DNA of 64,000 nucleotides from Paenibacillus tengchongensis (lineage in GTDB: Bacteria; Bacillota; Bacilli; Paenibacillales; Paenibacillaceae). Under the pieces are notes generated by a model. That model was not told the DNA's origin. It saw nothing but the letters and a program-made list of their open reading frames with translations, and searched no databases. The position numbers were made by a program, and so were the translations under genes. Below, piece after piece: positions 25,962 to 34,709 of the stretch. Positions within the stretch are counted from its first letter, which is position 1, and each line of letters starts with the position of its first letter. Location of the stretch: contig NZ_WACP01000007.1 of the NCBI RefSeq assembly GCF_008973665.1, positions 1 to 64,000 on the forward strand, written 5' to 3'.

Positions 25962-27197
25962 TTATAATACCGTCTGATGCGGTGACGGTTTGGAAGTACG
26001 GGTCAGCGAGAACAGCTCCAGCTCGGGCCTGGTTTTGCCGGCCAGCGTATCGCCCAGCAGCTCGGCAGCAATCATGCTGTAGACCGTTCCGTTGCCCCCG
26101 TAGCCTTCGATAAAATAACAGTGCGGATACTCGGGATGCTGCCCGATATAGGGCAGACCGTCCCGGGTGGTGCCGAACACGGCCCCCCAGGCATATTCGG
26201 CTTCCACGCCCTTTACCTCGGGAAACAAGGCTTCGATCTCTTCAAGCAGCCGTTTGCATTGCGACAGCACACGCGCCTCCCGGCGCTCCGGAGCGGTTAA
26301 GGATTCGTCCTTGCCCCCGGCGATGATCCGTCCGTCGTGGGTCATCCGCAAATACAGGTACGGGCGTGCGGTCTCCCAAATAAGGCTGCGTTCATGCCAC
26401 TTGGGAAGCACGGAGAGGGGATGGGTCATAACTGCGTATGTATTGATTAGCTCAGCCCCCCGGTCCTTCTTCATTTCCTGGGTTTCATAGCCCATGGCGA
26501 ACACGATATTCCGCGCATAGATGCGTCCATGGCCGGTATGGCAGACGACGCCGGTCTCGCCGAATTCATAGCGGCGGGCTTCAGTGTGCTCATACACGCG
26601 TACTCCGGAAGCATGGGCTTTAGCGATCAGCGCATGAACCAACCGGAACGGATTGGCCTCGGCGTCGCCGCGGGAGTACAGACCGGCCGGCTTCGAAAAG
26701 GAATACCGCCTGGCAATATCGGCCTTCTCCCAGAACTCGGAGTCAAAGCCGTGGGCGAGCAATTGCTCATGCTCCTGCCGCAGCATTCCAACATCCTCCG
26801 GGGTGCTGGCGTAGAGCAAGCTTGAACGGGGAACAATATAAGGATCAATGTCCAGCTTACCCGGAAGCTCGAGAATTCCCTTAATGCTGTTCTGGCACAG
26901 ACGGTAGAACAGCACTCCTCTGTCTTCCCCGAAGGTATGGATACAGGAGGTCAGCGATTTGTCGTTGGCTGTCTGCAGCAGTCCGGTATTGGCCTGCGAG
27001 CTGCCGCCGGCGACCGTTCTTTTCTCAATAACCACGGTGTTTGCCCCGCTCCCCGACAAACGGTGGGCCAGCATCGCCCCGCCCATGCCCGCTCCGACAA
27101 TCAGACAATCGCAATGAATGTCTTCGTCAAGAACAGGATAAGCCGGAAATTCCGGCAAGGTGTATTTCCAAGGAAGCTGTCCGCTGACTAAATTCAT
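25962..27197 (-). CDS. FAD-dependent oxidoreductase (DAO family)
   Basis: 411-aa amine or amino-acid oxidase-type flavoprotein. A Rossmann FAD motif follows a short N-terminal tail (CLIVGAGMGGAMLAHRL, then VVIEKRTVAGGSSQANTGLL). The C-terminal DAO part has AWGAVFGTTRDGLPYIGQHP and GYGGNGTVYSMIAAELL. There is no signal peptide or partner gene, so the substrate is unknown. AAAGGAGAGAAG precedes the ATG. It is a single gene, convergent to the MFS gene. Confidence 0.88.
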   Translation of the reverse strand: MNLVSGQLPWKYTLPEFPAYPVLDEDIHCDCLIVGAGMGGAMLAHRLSGSGANTVVIEKRTVAGGSSQANTGLLQTANDKSLTSCIHTFGEDRGVLFYRLCQNSIKGILELPGKLDIDPYIVPRSSLLYASTPEDVGMLRQEHEQLLAHGFDSEFWEKADIARRYSFSKPAGLYSRGDAEANPFRLVHALIAKAHASGVRVYEHTEARRYEFGETGVVCHTGHGRIYARNIVFAMGYETQEMKKDRGAELINTYAVMTHPLSVLPKWHERSLIWETARPYLYLRMTHDGRIIAGGKDESLTAPERREARVLSQCKRLLEEIEALFPEVKGVEAEYAWGAVFGTTRDGLPYIGQHPEYPHCYFIEGYGGNGTVYSMIAAELLGDTLAGKTRPELELFSLTRTSKPSPHQTVL

Positions 27198-27375
27198 CTC
27201 ATCTTCTCTCCTTTGAGGCCGTTCGCTCCGGTAGTATTGGCGGCTCCTATTACTCTCATGCGTCTATGCGGGCGAGTGTTTACAGCGGCTTATACGGGCG
27301 GCTTGGCACATAAAGATGGATGCCGCGCGGCATAATAAGGGCTGCTTGAACATTTTGAAGGAGGGATTTACGCAC

Positions 27376-27609
27376 ATGCATTCTGCACAAATGCAGCCGC
27401 TAAGCGGCAAGGAGCTGGAATATATCGCCGATTCCATTTCCAACGAGGATTTGCTGATCAAGCAGCTGGCCGCAACGGCCGGAGTGACCCAAAATGCGAC
27501 CGTCCACCAAATCTGCCTGCAGCAAATCAGCAGCCATACCCACCATATGAATGCTTTGATCCAGCTGATGCAGCAGCATCAGCAGTACGCGCCGACACAG
27601 CCGCAATAA
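27376..27609 (+). CDS. Small spore-coat-associated protein, CotF partner
   Basis: 77 aa starting MHSAQMQPLSGKELEYIADS. The ATG is ten bases after AAGGAGGG. An upstream in-frame ATG at 27316 lacks a site and its added stretch is not coat-like. The protein is rich in Gln, His and Met, and the HHMNALIQLMQQHQQY tail resembles the small helical proteins that sit next to cotF-type genes in Bacillaceae and Paenibacillaceae. It is probably a spore coat component made late in sporulation, inferred from its neighbour. Confidence 0.7.
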   Translation: MHSAQMQPLSGKELEYIADSISNEDLLIKQLAATAGVTQNATVHQICLQQISSHTHHMNALIQLMQQHQQYAPTQPQ

Positions 27610-27640
27610 TCATACTCACTACACCATAGGAGGTAATCTC

Positions 27641-28033
27641 GTGTACGCACAAAACGGTTCCGCTTTTATGGCGGATGAAGATTTGCTCAATACGGTGCTG
27701 GCGGATTTGAAACGGACGGTACGCGAATATACAACCGCCGCTACGGAATCGAATTGTCCTTCCGTCCGCCGGACGTTCACTGATCTGACCATGGATACAC
27801 TCCGTCTGCAAGGGGAGCTGTATAACCAAATGTCTCAGCTTAACATGTATACCGCTCCCGGCAAGGCACTCCGGCAGGATATCGACAAGCAGCTGCAGAC
27901 CGCCCAGCAGACACAAACGAAATGCCAGCAGTTCGTCCAGCAGAAGACCGGCGGTGCCGGGGCTTATGCCCAGGCAGGCAACATTCAGGCACATCAGCCG
28001 AATGTGCACAGTCAGAACCCTTACTATATGTAA
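27641..28033 (+). CDS. Spore coat protein, CotF family
   Basis: 130 aa that match the Coat_F helical bundle (ADEDLLNTVLADLKRTVREY, LQGELYNQMSQLNMYTAP). The C-terminus is rich in Gln, Ala and Tyr and ends NPYYM, as often seen in coat proteins. The GTG start follows AGGAGG by seven bases. Its 32-base distance to the preceding small gene suggests co-expression during sporulation. Confidence 0.87.
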   Translation: MYAQNGSAFMADEDLLNTVLADLKRTVREYTTAATESNCPSVRRTFTDLTMDTLRLQGELYNQMSQLNMYTAPGKALRQDIDKQLQTAQQTQTKCQQFVQQKTGGAGAYAQAGNIQAHQPNVHSQNPYYM

Positions 28034-28109
28034 CCCTGCGTCCTGCGGGGTGAAGCATTGATACTTGTTTATGAGCCGGTATTCTTGTCCGGCGTTACAG
28101 CTGAATCAA

Positions 28110-28151
28110 CGTCCGTTCTTACCGGGAATCCGGAAAGGGCGGGCGTTTTTT
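28110..28151 (+). terminator. Terminator after the coat genes
   Basis: A 16-bp stem with several G-T pairs (CGTCCGTTCTTACCGG / CCGGAAAGGGCGGGCG) is followed by TTTTTT. The remainder of the gap up to 28337 holds a weak promoter candidate and no gene. Confidence 0.75.
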
Positions 28152-28228
28152 GTACGCTTCCGGAGGATTCAATTGGTTAACGGCACATTGTCTAGGAGGC
28201 AGGCCGCGGCATATTTTAGTTTGCAGAG

Positions 28229-28257
28229 TTGCAATTTTCATGTCATATTAATAATAA
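28229..28257 (+). promoter_or_regulatory. Possible promoter of the Lrp-aminotransferase pair
   Basis: TTGCAA, 17 bases, TAATAA in an AT-rich stretch before the Lrp-type gene. Confidence 0.35.
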
Positions 28258-28337
28258 ACTCTTTTCGCGGTGCTGTGGTGTGGTGCAGCTCTGCTGCATG
28301 AACACAGGCGCCAAGACGAATGATCCGGAGGGAAGGC

Positions 28338-28838
28338 ATGCGGGAAATGGATGAACTGAAGCAAAAGGTGCTGGAACTGCTCAAGGAGGATGCGCGTACC
28401 TCCACGGAGCTGATGGCGACGCTGCTTGGAGCCGAAGAAGAGGATATCAAGACGGCGGTCGAACAAATGGAGCAGGATCATGTCATCGTCAAATATACGA
28501 CGGTGGTCAACTGGGACAAGGTGGACGACGAGCGCGTAACGGCGCTGATTGAGGTGCAGATTACCCCGGAACGCGGCCGTGGCTTCGAGGGCATTGCCGA
28601 ACGGATTTATATGTATCCGCAGGTCAAATCAGTGTATCTGATGTCCGGCGCCTTCGATCTGCTGGTAGAGGTGGAAGGGCGCAATCTGCGTGAAGTGGCG
28701 AATTTCGTCTCCGAGAAGCTGTCGCCCATTGATTCGGTGCTCTCCACGAAGACCAACTTCACGCTTAAGAAATACAAGCAAGACGGCATTATCTTCGAAG
28801 AGCATGAAGAAGACAACCGCCTGATGATATCTCCGTAA
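28338..28838 (+). CDS. Lrp/AsnC family transcriptional regulator (YugG-like)
   Basis: 166 aa: a winged helix-turn-helix (LKQKVLELLKEDARTSTELM) followed by an Lrp-type RAM effector domain (ALIEVQITPERGRGFEGIAE ... VYLMSGAFDLLVEVEG). The start chosen is the ATG just after GGAGGGAAGG. The pair regulator-aminotransferase equals B. subtilis yugG-alaT (yugH), so it probably controls the next gene in response to an amino acid. Confidence 0.88.
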   Translation: MREMDELKQKVLELLKEDARTSTELMATLLGAEEEDIKTAVEQMEQDHVIVKYTTVVNWDKVDDERVTALIEVQITPERGRGFEGIAERIYMYPQVKSVYLMSGAFDLLVEVEGRNLREVANFVSEKLSPIDSVLSTKTNFTLKKYKQDGIIFEEHEEDNRLMISP

Positions 28839-28851
28839 AGGAAGTCATTCT

Positions 28852-30072
28852 ATGATTACAAATAAATCACAACACAGCGGAGATGCGGAGAAATCGATGA
28901 AGTCCTACCTGGCTCCGCTGGTGCAGCAGATTCAGCCGTCCGGTATCCGTAAGTTTTTTGATCTGGCGGCAGGCAGCAAGGATATTATTTCACTCGGTGT
29001 CGGCGAGCCTGATTTCAAGACGCCCTGGCATGTGCGCGAAGCCTGCGTCTATTCGCTGGAGCGCGGCTTTACCGGCTATACCTCCAATGCGGGAATGCCT
29101 GAGCTGCGCGAAGGCATCGCCCAATATTTGCACAGCCGCTTCGCGGTGGATTACAATCCGGCGGACGAGATTATCGCCACCGTCGGCGGGAGCGAGGCCA
29201 TTGATCTGGCGCTGCGCGCGCTGATTACGCCCGGGGATGAGATCCTGATCCCTGAACCGTGCTATATCTCATACTCTCCGATCACCTCGATCGGCGGGGG
29301 CGTCCCGGTCGGCATTGAGACCTTCGGCGAGAACCAGTTCAAGCTGAATGCTGCGGATCTGGAGGCGAAGATTACGCCCCGCTCCAAAATTCTGATCCTC
29401 TGTTACCCGAGCAATCCGACAGGGGCGATCATGAACCGCGAGGATTGGGAGCCGATTGCCCGGATTGTCGAGAAGCACGACCTGATCGTCATCTCCGACG
29501 AAATCTATGCCGAATTGACTTACGGCAGCAATCATGTCAGCTTCCCGTCGCTGCCGGGAATGAAGGACCGGACGATCCTCGTCAGCGGCTTCTCCAAGGC
29601 GTTCGCCATGACCGGCTGGCGGATGGGGTATGCCTGCGGCCACCCCGATCTGATTGCCGCCATGCTGAAGATTCACCAGTACACAGTGATGTGCGCTCCG
29701 TCGATGGGCCAGGTGGCAGCGCTGGAGGCGCTGAACAACGGCATGGAGGAGAAAGACCGGATGGTCGAATCCTACAATCAGCGGCGGCGTCTGATCGTTA
29801 AGGGTCTGCGCGACGCCGGACTGGAGTGCCACGAGCCTCAGGGCGCGTTCTACGCATTCCCGAGCATTGCCGCCACGGGATTGACCTCCGATGAATTCGC
29901 CCAGCGGCTGCTCTTCGAATACAAGGTAGCAGCGGTACCGGGCAGCGTCTTCGGCCTGGGCGGCGAAGGCTACCTGCGCTGCTCCTATGCAACATCGGTC
30001 TCGCAGCTAAACGAGGCGATTGAGCGGATCGGCGCCTTCGTGCGGAAGCTGGAGCAAGAGCGGCTGGGATGA
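28852..30072 (+). CDS. alaT: PLP-dependent aminotransferase (AlaT/YugH-like)
   Basis: 406-aa class I/II aminotransferase. The PLP-binding Lys is in SGFSKAFAMTGWRMGY (about 248). CYPSNPTGAIMNREDWE and VISDEIYAELTYG are conserved, and the C-terminal Arg region is YLRCSYATS. The closest setting is B. subtilis alaT (yugH) behind yugG, an alanine transaminase. The substrate assignment rests on that synteny. It starts 13 bases after the regulator, so the two are one operon, followed by a terminator. Confidence 0.85.
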   Translation: MITNKSQHSGDAEKSMKSYLAPLVQQIQPSGIRKFFDLAAGSKDIISLGVGEPDFKTPWHVREACVYSLERGFTGYTSNAGMPELREGIAQYLHSRFAVDYNPADEIIATVGGSEAIDLALRALITPGDEILIPEPCYISYSPITSIGGGVPVGIETFGENQFKLNAADLEAKITPRSKILILCYPSNPTGAIMNREDWEPIARIVEKHDLIVISDEIYAELTYGSNHVSFPSLPGMKDRTILVSGFSKAFAMTGWRMGYACGHPDLIAAMLKIHQYTVMCAPSMGQVAALEALNNGMEEKDRMVESYNQRRRLIVKGLRDAGLECHEPQGAFYAFPSIAATGLTSDEFAQRLLFEYKVAAVPGSVFGLGGEGYLRCSYATSVSQLNEAIERIGAFVRKLEQERLG

Positions 30073-30120
30073 GCTGCCGGCTCCAGGACAAATCCCTTTT
30101 ATTGAAGAAAGAAGCCAGAG

Positions 30121-30181
30121 GAACCGCTTCACTTGGAATGGCTGCAGGAGCAGCCTTTTCAGGGCTGAAGCGGTTTTGTTT
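30121..30181 (+). terminator. Terminator after the aminotransferase gene
   Basis: Outer stem AACCGCTTCA / TGAAGCGGTT encloses an inner GGCTG/CAGCC hairpin and is followed by TTGTTT. Confidence 0.82.
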
Positions 30182-30305
30182 GCCTATTGAACCTTTGTGT
30201 TCATATTACATTTATTTACATTCCAGAAACCGGGAAGGCATTTGCCTAATCTCTACCGGAACGATTAAACTATATCTATGTGACTGATGTTGTGGAGGGG
30301 AAACT

Positions 30306-30872
30306 ATGGCGATTTATACGCGAACAGGCGATAAAGGAGAAACTTCAGTGATCGGCGGCCGGGTCGGCAAGGATGACGTCCGCGTCGAAGCCTACGGCAC
30401 CATCGACGAGCTGAACTGCTTTGTCGGGCAGGCCCGCAGCCTGATGGAGGGCGACGAACGGTTCGGGGATGTCCGGGAGCAGCTGCTGGAGATTCAACAT
30501 GAGCTGTTCGACTGCGGCTCCGACCTCGCTTTCGTCAAGCTGAGCGAGAACAAATACAAGGTCAAAGCGGAAATGGCCGTGCGCCTGGAGGGCTGGATCG
30601 ACGCGCTGCAGGCGGAGAATCCGGTGCTTGAGCGGTTCATTCTGCCGGGCGGCAGTCAGCTGTCGTCGGTGCTGCATGTATGCCGTACGGTCTGCCGGCG
30701 GGCGGAGCGCCGTGCCGTAACGCTCGGACGAAGCGCGGATATCAATCCGGAGGCTGTGATTTATCTCAACCGGCTCTCCGATTATTTCTTTGCATTGGCC
30801 CGTACGGCCAACACGCGGCTGGATGTAGCTGATGTCGAATATGTGCGCAGCAAAAAGGTGTTCCGTCACTGA
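30306..30872 (+). CDS. pduO: Cob(I)alamin adenosyltransferase, PduO type
   Basis: Transfers the adenosyl group of ATP to cob(I)alamin or cobinamide to give the coenzyme form. The 188-aa protein carries the ATP-binding N-terminus YTRTGDKGETSVIGG, the RVEAYGTIDELN block, and the C-terminal VICRR/DYFFALAR-like helices (CRTVCRRAERRAV, YLNRLSDYFFALAR). It lies 10 kb from the cobalamin cluster and has no riboswitch of its own. GGAGGGGA precedes the ATG. The rluD-like gene begins one base after its stop. Confidence 0.95.
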   Translation: MAIYTRTGDKGETSVIGGRVGKDDVRVEAYGTIDELNCFVGQARSLMEGDERFGDVREQLLEIQHELFDCGSDLAFVKLSENKYKVKAEMAVRLEGWIDALQAENPVLERFILPGGSQLSSVLHVCRTVCRRAERRAVTLGRSADINPEAVIYLNRLSDYFFALARTANTRLDVADVEYVRSKKVFRH

Positions 30873-30873
30873 T

Positions 30874-31842
30874 ATGACCTCCTACTATCCGCCCATTACC
30901 TATATTGTGCCGCCGGCCGAGGACGGCTGGCTGCTGAAGACGATCCTGCAGAAGCGGATGGATGTATCGCGCAAGCTGCTGTCCCGCCTGAAGCTGACCG
31001 AAGAAGGCATAAAGCTGAACGGAGTACGCGTCTATATCAGCGAGAAGGTCAGCGCCGGAGACCTTGTGGAGATCCGCATGGAGGAAGAGACCTCCGAGGA
31101 TATTATGCCGCAGGACATTCCGTTTGAGATCCTATATGAGGATGACCAGCTGCTGGCCGTGAACAAGGCAGCCGGGATGATCGTGCATCCGACGCACGGG
31201 CACTACACCGATACGCTGGCCAACGGCGTGGTCCATTACTGGGCGGCGAAGGGGGAGCGCTACCGCTTCCGTCCCGTCCACCGGCTGGACCAGGAGACGT
31301 CGGGCGTGCTGGTCATCGCCAAGAATCCGTACAGCCATCAGCATATTTCCGAGCAGATGATTGCCGGAACGGTGGACAAGCGGTACGCTGCATTTGTCCA
31401 TGGCGCGCCGCCTGCCCCGCGCGGCGACATTGACGGCCCGATCGACCGCGATCCGGCGGAGCCGCACCGGCGGATCGTGACGCCGGACGGGTATCCCTCG
31501 CTGACCCGCTATGAGGTCAAGGCCCGGTACCCGGGCGCGTCGCTGGTGGAGCTGAAGCTGGAGAGCGGGCGCACCCACCAGATCCGGGTGCATATGGGCT
31601 CGGTCGGCTGCCCGCTGGTCGGCGACCGGATGTACCGGCACCCGCTGTACAGCAAGGGGGAGCTGGTGCCGGCGGAAGAGGCACAGCTTGCCCGGGTGGC
31701 TGCGCTCGACGCCGCCATTGCCCGGCAGGCGCTGCACGCCGTGCGGCTGAGCTTCCGCCACCCGATCTCGCGGGAGCAGCTCGTGTTCGAAGCGCCGCTG
31801 CCGCCGGATATGGCGCTGCTGCAGCGCGTGCTGGAGCAGTAG
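30874..31842 (+). CDS. RluA-family RNA pseudouridine synthase
   Basis: 322 aa with an S4-like N-terminal domain (TILQKRMDVSRKLLSRL) and the catalytic block RPVHRLDQETSGVLVIAKN containing the essential Asp. LESGRTHQIRVHM near the C-terminus is also typical. It most resembles the YjbO/YhcT-type RluA group, which modifies 23S rRNA or tRNA. The exact uridine cannot be given. The start adopted is the ATG one base after the pduO stop, which suggests coupled translation. Confidence 0.9.
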   Translation: MTSYYPPITYIVPPAEDGWLLKTILQKRMDVSRKLLSRLKLTEEGIKLNGVRVYISEKVSAGDLVEIRMEEETSEDIMPQDIPFEILYEDDQLLAVNKAAGMIVHPTHGHYTDTLANGVVHYWAAKGERYRFRPVHRLDQETSGVLVIAKNPYSHQHISEQMIAGTVDKRYAAFVHGAPPAPRGDIDGPIDRDPAEPHRRIVTPDGYPSLTRYEVKARYPGASLVELKLESGRTHQIRVHMGSVGCPLVGDRMYRHPLYSKGELVPAEEAQLARVAALDAAIARQALHAVRLSFRHPISREQLVFEAPLPPDMALLQRVLEQ

Positions 31843-31890
31843 CACCACGCCAATATCAACAGTTCAGTTACAGAAACGGAGTTAATATCG

Positions 31891-32256
31891 ATGAGCCAAT
31901 TAAAGGTATATCAATATCCGAAGTGCGGCACTTGCCGCAGCGCCGTCAAATGGCTGAAGGAAGCGGGCCATGAGCTGGAGCTGCAGCATATTGCCGAGCA
32001 GCCGCCGACCGTGGCGGAGCTGCGCAAGCTGGTAGCCGACAGCGGGCTGCCGCTGAAGAAGTTCTTCAACACCAGCGGGGAAGTATACAAGGAGCTGGGG
32101 CTCAAGGACAAGCTGGCGAGCCTCAGCGAAGAGGAGCAGCTTGAGCTTTTGTCGCAGCATGGAATGCTGATTAAAAGGCCGATAGTTACTGACGGCAAGA
32201 AGGTTACTGTAGGCTTTAAGGAAGAGCAGTACAGCGAGGCTTGGAGCAACGCCTGA
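31891..32256 (+). CDS. ArsC/Spx-family thioredoxin-fold protein (YusI-like)
   Basis: 121 aa beginning LKVYQYPKCGTCRSAVKWL, with the redox CxxC of the ArsC/Spx family. LPLKKFFNTSGEVYKELGL and the RPIVTDGKK motif support the arsenate-reductase-like YusI branch and not Spx itself, which has a different C-terminus. It is probably a small cytoplasmic thiol-redox protein. No arsenic resistance genes are nearby. Confidence 0.87.
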   Translation: MSQLKVYQYPKCGTCRSAVKWLKEAGHELELQHIAEQPPTVAELRKLVADSGLPLKKFFNTSGEVYKELGLKDKLASLSEEEQLELLSQHGMLIKRPIVTDGKKVTVGFKEEQYSEAWSNA

Positions 32257-32298
32257 CGAACTATGGTATAGTTAAGGATAGTTGTTTTCAAAACTAAT

Positions 32299-32490
32299 AT
32301 AGATGGATTTTGGCACACTAATTTAGCCGTTTTTACGGATTGGAAACATCTAAGTGGATTACCGCATCTTAATTTGGACGATATCGGCGTATCATTGATT
32401 TTCGTTCCTGCTTAAGTGGAGGATACCCAACTAGATTTGCAATAAGCGACATATTGGTGGAATTAGGTGGCGATTTTCCAACTATATAAG
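32299..32490. repeat. Tetrad repeat element A (four hairpin units)
   Basis: Four degenerate units of about 28 bases begin at 32299, 32350, 32412 and 32463, offset 51, 62 and 51 bases when aligned on their shared TGG. Their approximate pattern is YTARGTGGANNATNCC followed by AACTNAATTTG. The arms can pair (AGTGG with CCA/ACT) into weak hairpins. This AT-rich block fills most of the 313-base gap before the exonuclease gene, where no open frame is convincing. Confidence 0.7.
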
Positions 32491-32569
32491 TTGAACATAA
32501 GAGCCACACAATAAGGCAGAAGTGTGCTCAAGTTTCATACAGATTACACACTTAAAGGAGAGGTTACAC

Positions 32570-33496
32570 ATGAGTTCAGAACTGAAGGGCCGGGTAATGC
32601 TTGTCGATGGAATGGCTCTGCTGTTCCGGGCCTTTTATGCAACCTCATATGGAGGATATATCCGCAAGACGAAGGCCGGGCTGCCGACGAATGCGGTATA
32701 CGGCTTTCTGCAGTATTTCTTCGACGCGGTAAGCACGTTCGAGCCTTCCCATGTGGTCTGCTGCTGGGATATGGGCAAAGGCACCTTCCGTACCGAGAAA
32801 TACGACGGCTACAAATCGAACCGGATCGAGGCTCCGCTGGAGCTCATTCCCCAGTTCGACCTGGTCAAAGAGGTGGTCGCCGAGCTGGGCGTACCGAATA
32901 TCGGGCTGGCCGGTTATGAGGCCGATGATTGCATCGGGACCTTGTCGGCTTGCTTCAGCGAGGAATCCGAGGTCTACATCTTGACCGGTGACCATGATAT
33001 GCTGCAACTGGTGAGCGACCGCGTGAAAGTTGTCATTATGAAAAAAGGTCGCTCCAACTACAAAGTATACGATCCTGCCGAGCTCATGGCCGAGAAGGGC
33101 CTAACGCCTCCGCAGGTGATCGACCTGAAGGGCTTCATGGGCGACACCAGCGATAATTATCCCGGCGTGAAGGGCATCGGCGAGAAAACGGCGCTGAAGC
33201 TGCTGACCGAATACGGCACCGTCGAAGGCGTAATTGAGAATCTGCATGCACTCCCGAAGGGCGTTCGCGCCAAAATCGAGGCCGACCTTGATATGCTGCA
33301 TCTCTCGCGCGAGCTGGCGGAAATCCGCCGCGATGTGCCGGTGGTCTGTACGCTGACGGAGTGCCTGTGGGAGCTGCAGCGCGAGAATGCCGCCCGCAAG
33401 TTCCAGGAGCTGGAGTTCGGCAGCCTGCTGCATCTGCTCGGTTCCGTGCCGGATGAGCGGGGAATTGTGCAGATTGAGCTGGGCGAGCTGGGCTGA
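32570..33496 (+). CDS. 5'-3' exonuclease (PIN/H3TH, YpcP-like)
   Basis: 308-aa stand-alone homologue of the N-terminal domain of DNA polymerase I, expected to remove RNA primers and flaps. Acidic metal-binding motifs include MLVDGMALLFRAF, VCCWDMG, GYEADDCIGTL, LTGDHDMLQL and GFMGDTSDNYPGVKGIGEKT, the last leading into the helix-hairpin motif that binds DNA. The start used is the ATG after AAAGGAGAGG. An upstream in-frame ATG has no site. The length matches B. subtilis YpcP (about 296). Confidence 0.93.
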   Translation: MSSELKGRVMLVDGMALLFRAFYATSYGGYIRKTKAGLPTNAVYGFLQYFFDAVSTFEPSHVVCCWDMGKGTFRTEKYDGYKSNRIEAPLELIPQFDLVKEVVAELGVPNIGLAGYEADDCIGTLSACFSEESEVYILTGDHDMLQLVSDRVKVVIMKKGRSNYKVYDPAELMAEKGLTPPQVIDLKGFMGDTSDNYPGVKGIGEKTALKLLTEYGTVEGVIENLHALPKGVRAKIEADLDMLHLSRELAEIRRDVPVVCTLTECLWELQRENAARKFQELEFGSLLHLLGSVPDERGIVQIELGELG

Positions 33497-33521
33497 AACG
33501 AAGCTACAGGGAACAATATCA

Positions 33522-33550
33522 TTGACAAAATATTTTATTTATGCTATAAT
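33522..33550 (+). promoter_or_regulatory. Strong sigma-A promoter upstream of the methyltransferase gene
   Basis: TTGACA, 17 bases, TATAAT, with an extended -10 TGC directly before it. Start expected near 33557. Confidence 0.9.
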
Positions 33551-33577
33551 TTACAGTTAAGTAAATTTGGTGTATAT

Positions 33578-33613
33578 TAAGATTCTCCTGGCCAGGGAGG
33601 ATCTTATTTTTTT
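33578..33613 (+). terminator. Terminator hairpin inside the methyltransferase leader (attenuator-like)
   Basis: TAAGATTCTCC and GGAGGATCTTA-like arms (33578-33606) form a stem and are followed by seven T. It lies only about 20 bases after the predicted transcription start and 115 bases before the start codon, so transcripts would end early unless something prevents it. A second stem, GCCCTGCC/GGCGGGGC, lies near 33690-33707 just before the ribosome site. Confidence 0.7.
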
Positions 33614-33728
33614 GCAAGGAAGATTTGCAGAAATAAGGTTCATGCAGTTCGGGGTCCCGCAATCGTCTGAAATCAACCGGTCTTATACTGCCCTGCCGTG
33701 GCGGGGCAACAATTGCGGAGGGGGATTT

Positions 33729-34646
33729 ATGAAACAGAATGAGTCGAGTATTACTTCCATGGTAGCGGCCTTTGGCCGCGCCTATCACAGCCGGTATGAC
33801 GAGCCGAAAATTTTTGACGACAATATAGCGGTCAAGCTGATCACTGAGGAGGAGTTTGCCGGCATCAGCCGTAATATGGTGGAGGGGATTGATTTCTTCA
33901 ATCCGGAATTCGGGCGGGAGCACCGGGATCAGCCGGATGAGATTTTGAAATGGGTTACCCAGGTACAGCTGTCGTCGACTCCCTTGGCAAGAGCCGCGTT
34001 CTGTGAGTCTGTGCTGCTGAATGAGGTGAAGCTGGGGACGGGACGGTATGTGATCCTCGGTGCGGGTCTGGACAGCTTTGCCTACCGGTATCCGGAGCTG
34101 CAGGGCAGCCTGAATATTATCGAGGCAGATCACCCGGCAACCCAGCAGTTCAAACGGAACAGACTGGCGGAAGCCGGTTTGGAAGTGCCTGACCATGTAC
34201 AGTTTATACCGGTAGATTTCACCCGCGGTATGGATGATCTGGAACTGTCCGGTGCTGCAGGGGGTGGGTCATGCCGAACCTTTTTCAGCCTGCTGGGCGT
34301 TTCTTATTATTTGACACAGGCGGAACTGGAGGATCTGCTGCGGCATTTGTTCGCGGAAGTTCCGGCGGGAAGCTCCATTGTGTTCGATTATGCCGATGAA
34401 ACGTTGTTTGAAACCAGAGGGCTAGACGGCCGCGTGGAGCATATGCTGAGTATGACCGCCGCAGCCGGTGAACCGATGAAAGCCTGTTATGCTTATCCTG
34501 AGCTGGAGCGGCTATTGTCCCGGGCGGGGCTGCTCATTTATGAGCATTTGACGCCGGAGGATATTCAGCAGCGCTATTTCAAACACCGGGACGACTATTT
34601 GTCGGCCTTCGAGACGATTCATTATATTCATGCGGTAAAAGCTTAA
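33729..34646 (+). CDS. Class I SAM-dependent methyltransferase (LCMT/TcmP-like)
   Basis: 305 aa of the leucine carboxyl methyltransferase/polyketide O-methyltransferase type. It shows SITSMVAAFGRAYHSRYDEP at the N-terminus, the SAM loop YVILGAGLDSFAYR and the acidic IIEADHPATQQFKR. The closest known Bacillus setting is YktD. The substrate cannot be read from sequence. The start used is the ATG behind GGAGGGGGA. The frame remains open upstream through the attenuator hairpin, but that part is leader and not protein. Confidence 0.87.
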   Translation: MKQNESSITSMVAAFGRAYHSRYDEPKIFDDNIAVKLITEEEFAGISRNMVEGIDFFNPEFGREHRDQPDEILKWVTQVQLSSTPLARAAFCESVLLNEVKLGTGRYVILGAGLDSFAYRYPELQGSLNIIEADHPATQQFKRNRLAEAGLEVPDHVQFIPVDFTRGMDDLELSGAAGGGSCRTFFSLLGVSYYLTQAELEDLLRHLFAEVPAGSSIVFDYADETLFETRGLDGRVEHMLSMTAAAGEPMKACYAYPELERLLSRAGLLIYEHLTPEDIQQRYFKHRDDYLSAFETIHYIHAVKA

Positions 34647-34652
34647 GCGCTG

Positions 34653-34683
34653 ACAGCCGGTTCCTGCTCTGGGGACCGGCTGT
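34653..34683. terminator. Hairpin between the methyltransferase and ABC permease genes
   Basis: ACAGCCGGTTCC pairs with GGGACCGGCTGT. It lies in the gap between convergent genes but has only a weak T-tract, so termination is a guess from position. Confidence 0.4.
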
Positions 34684-34709
34684 TGGTGCGGGATAAAGTG
34701 CGGGCTCCG

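Noticed and set aside
32299..32490. Element A (and B, C) as a CRISPR array
   Set aside because: Units are degenerate, only four, palindromic, with unequal fixed offsets, and no cas genes are near.
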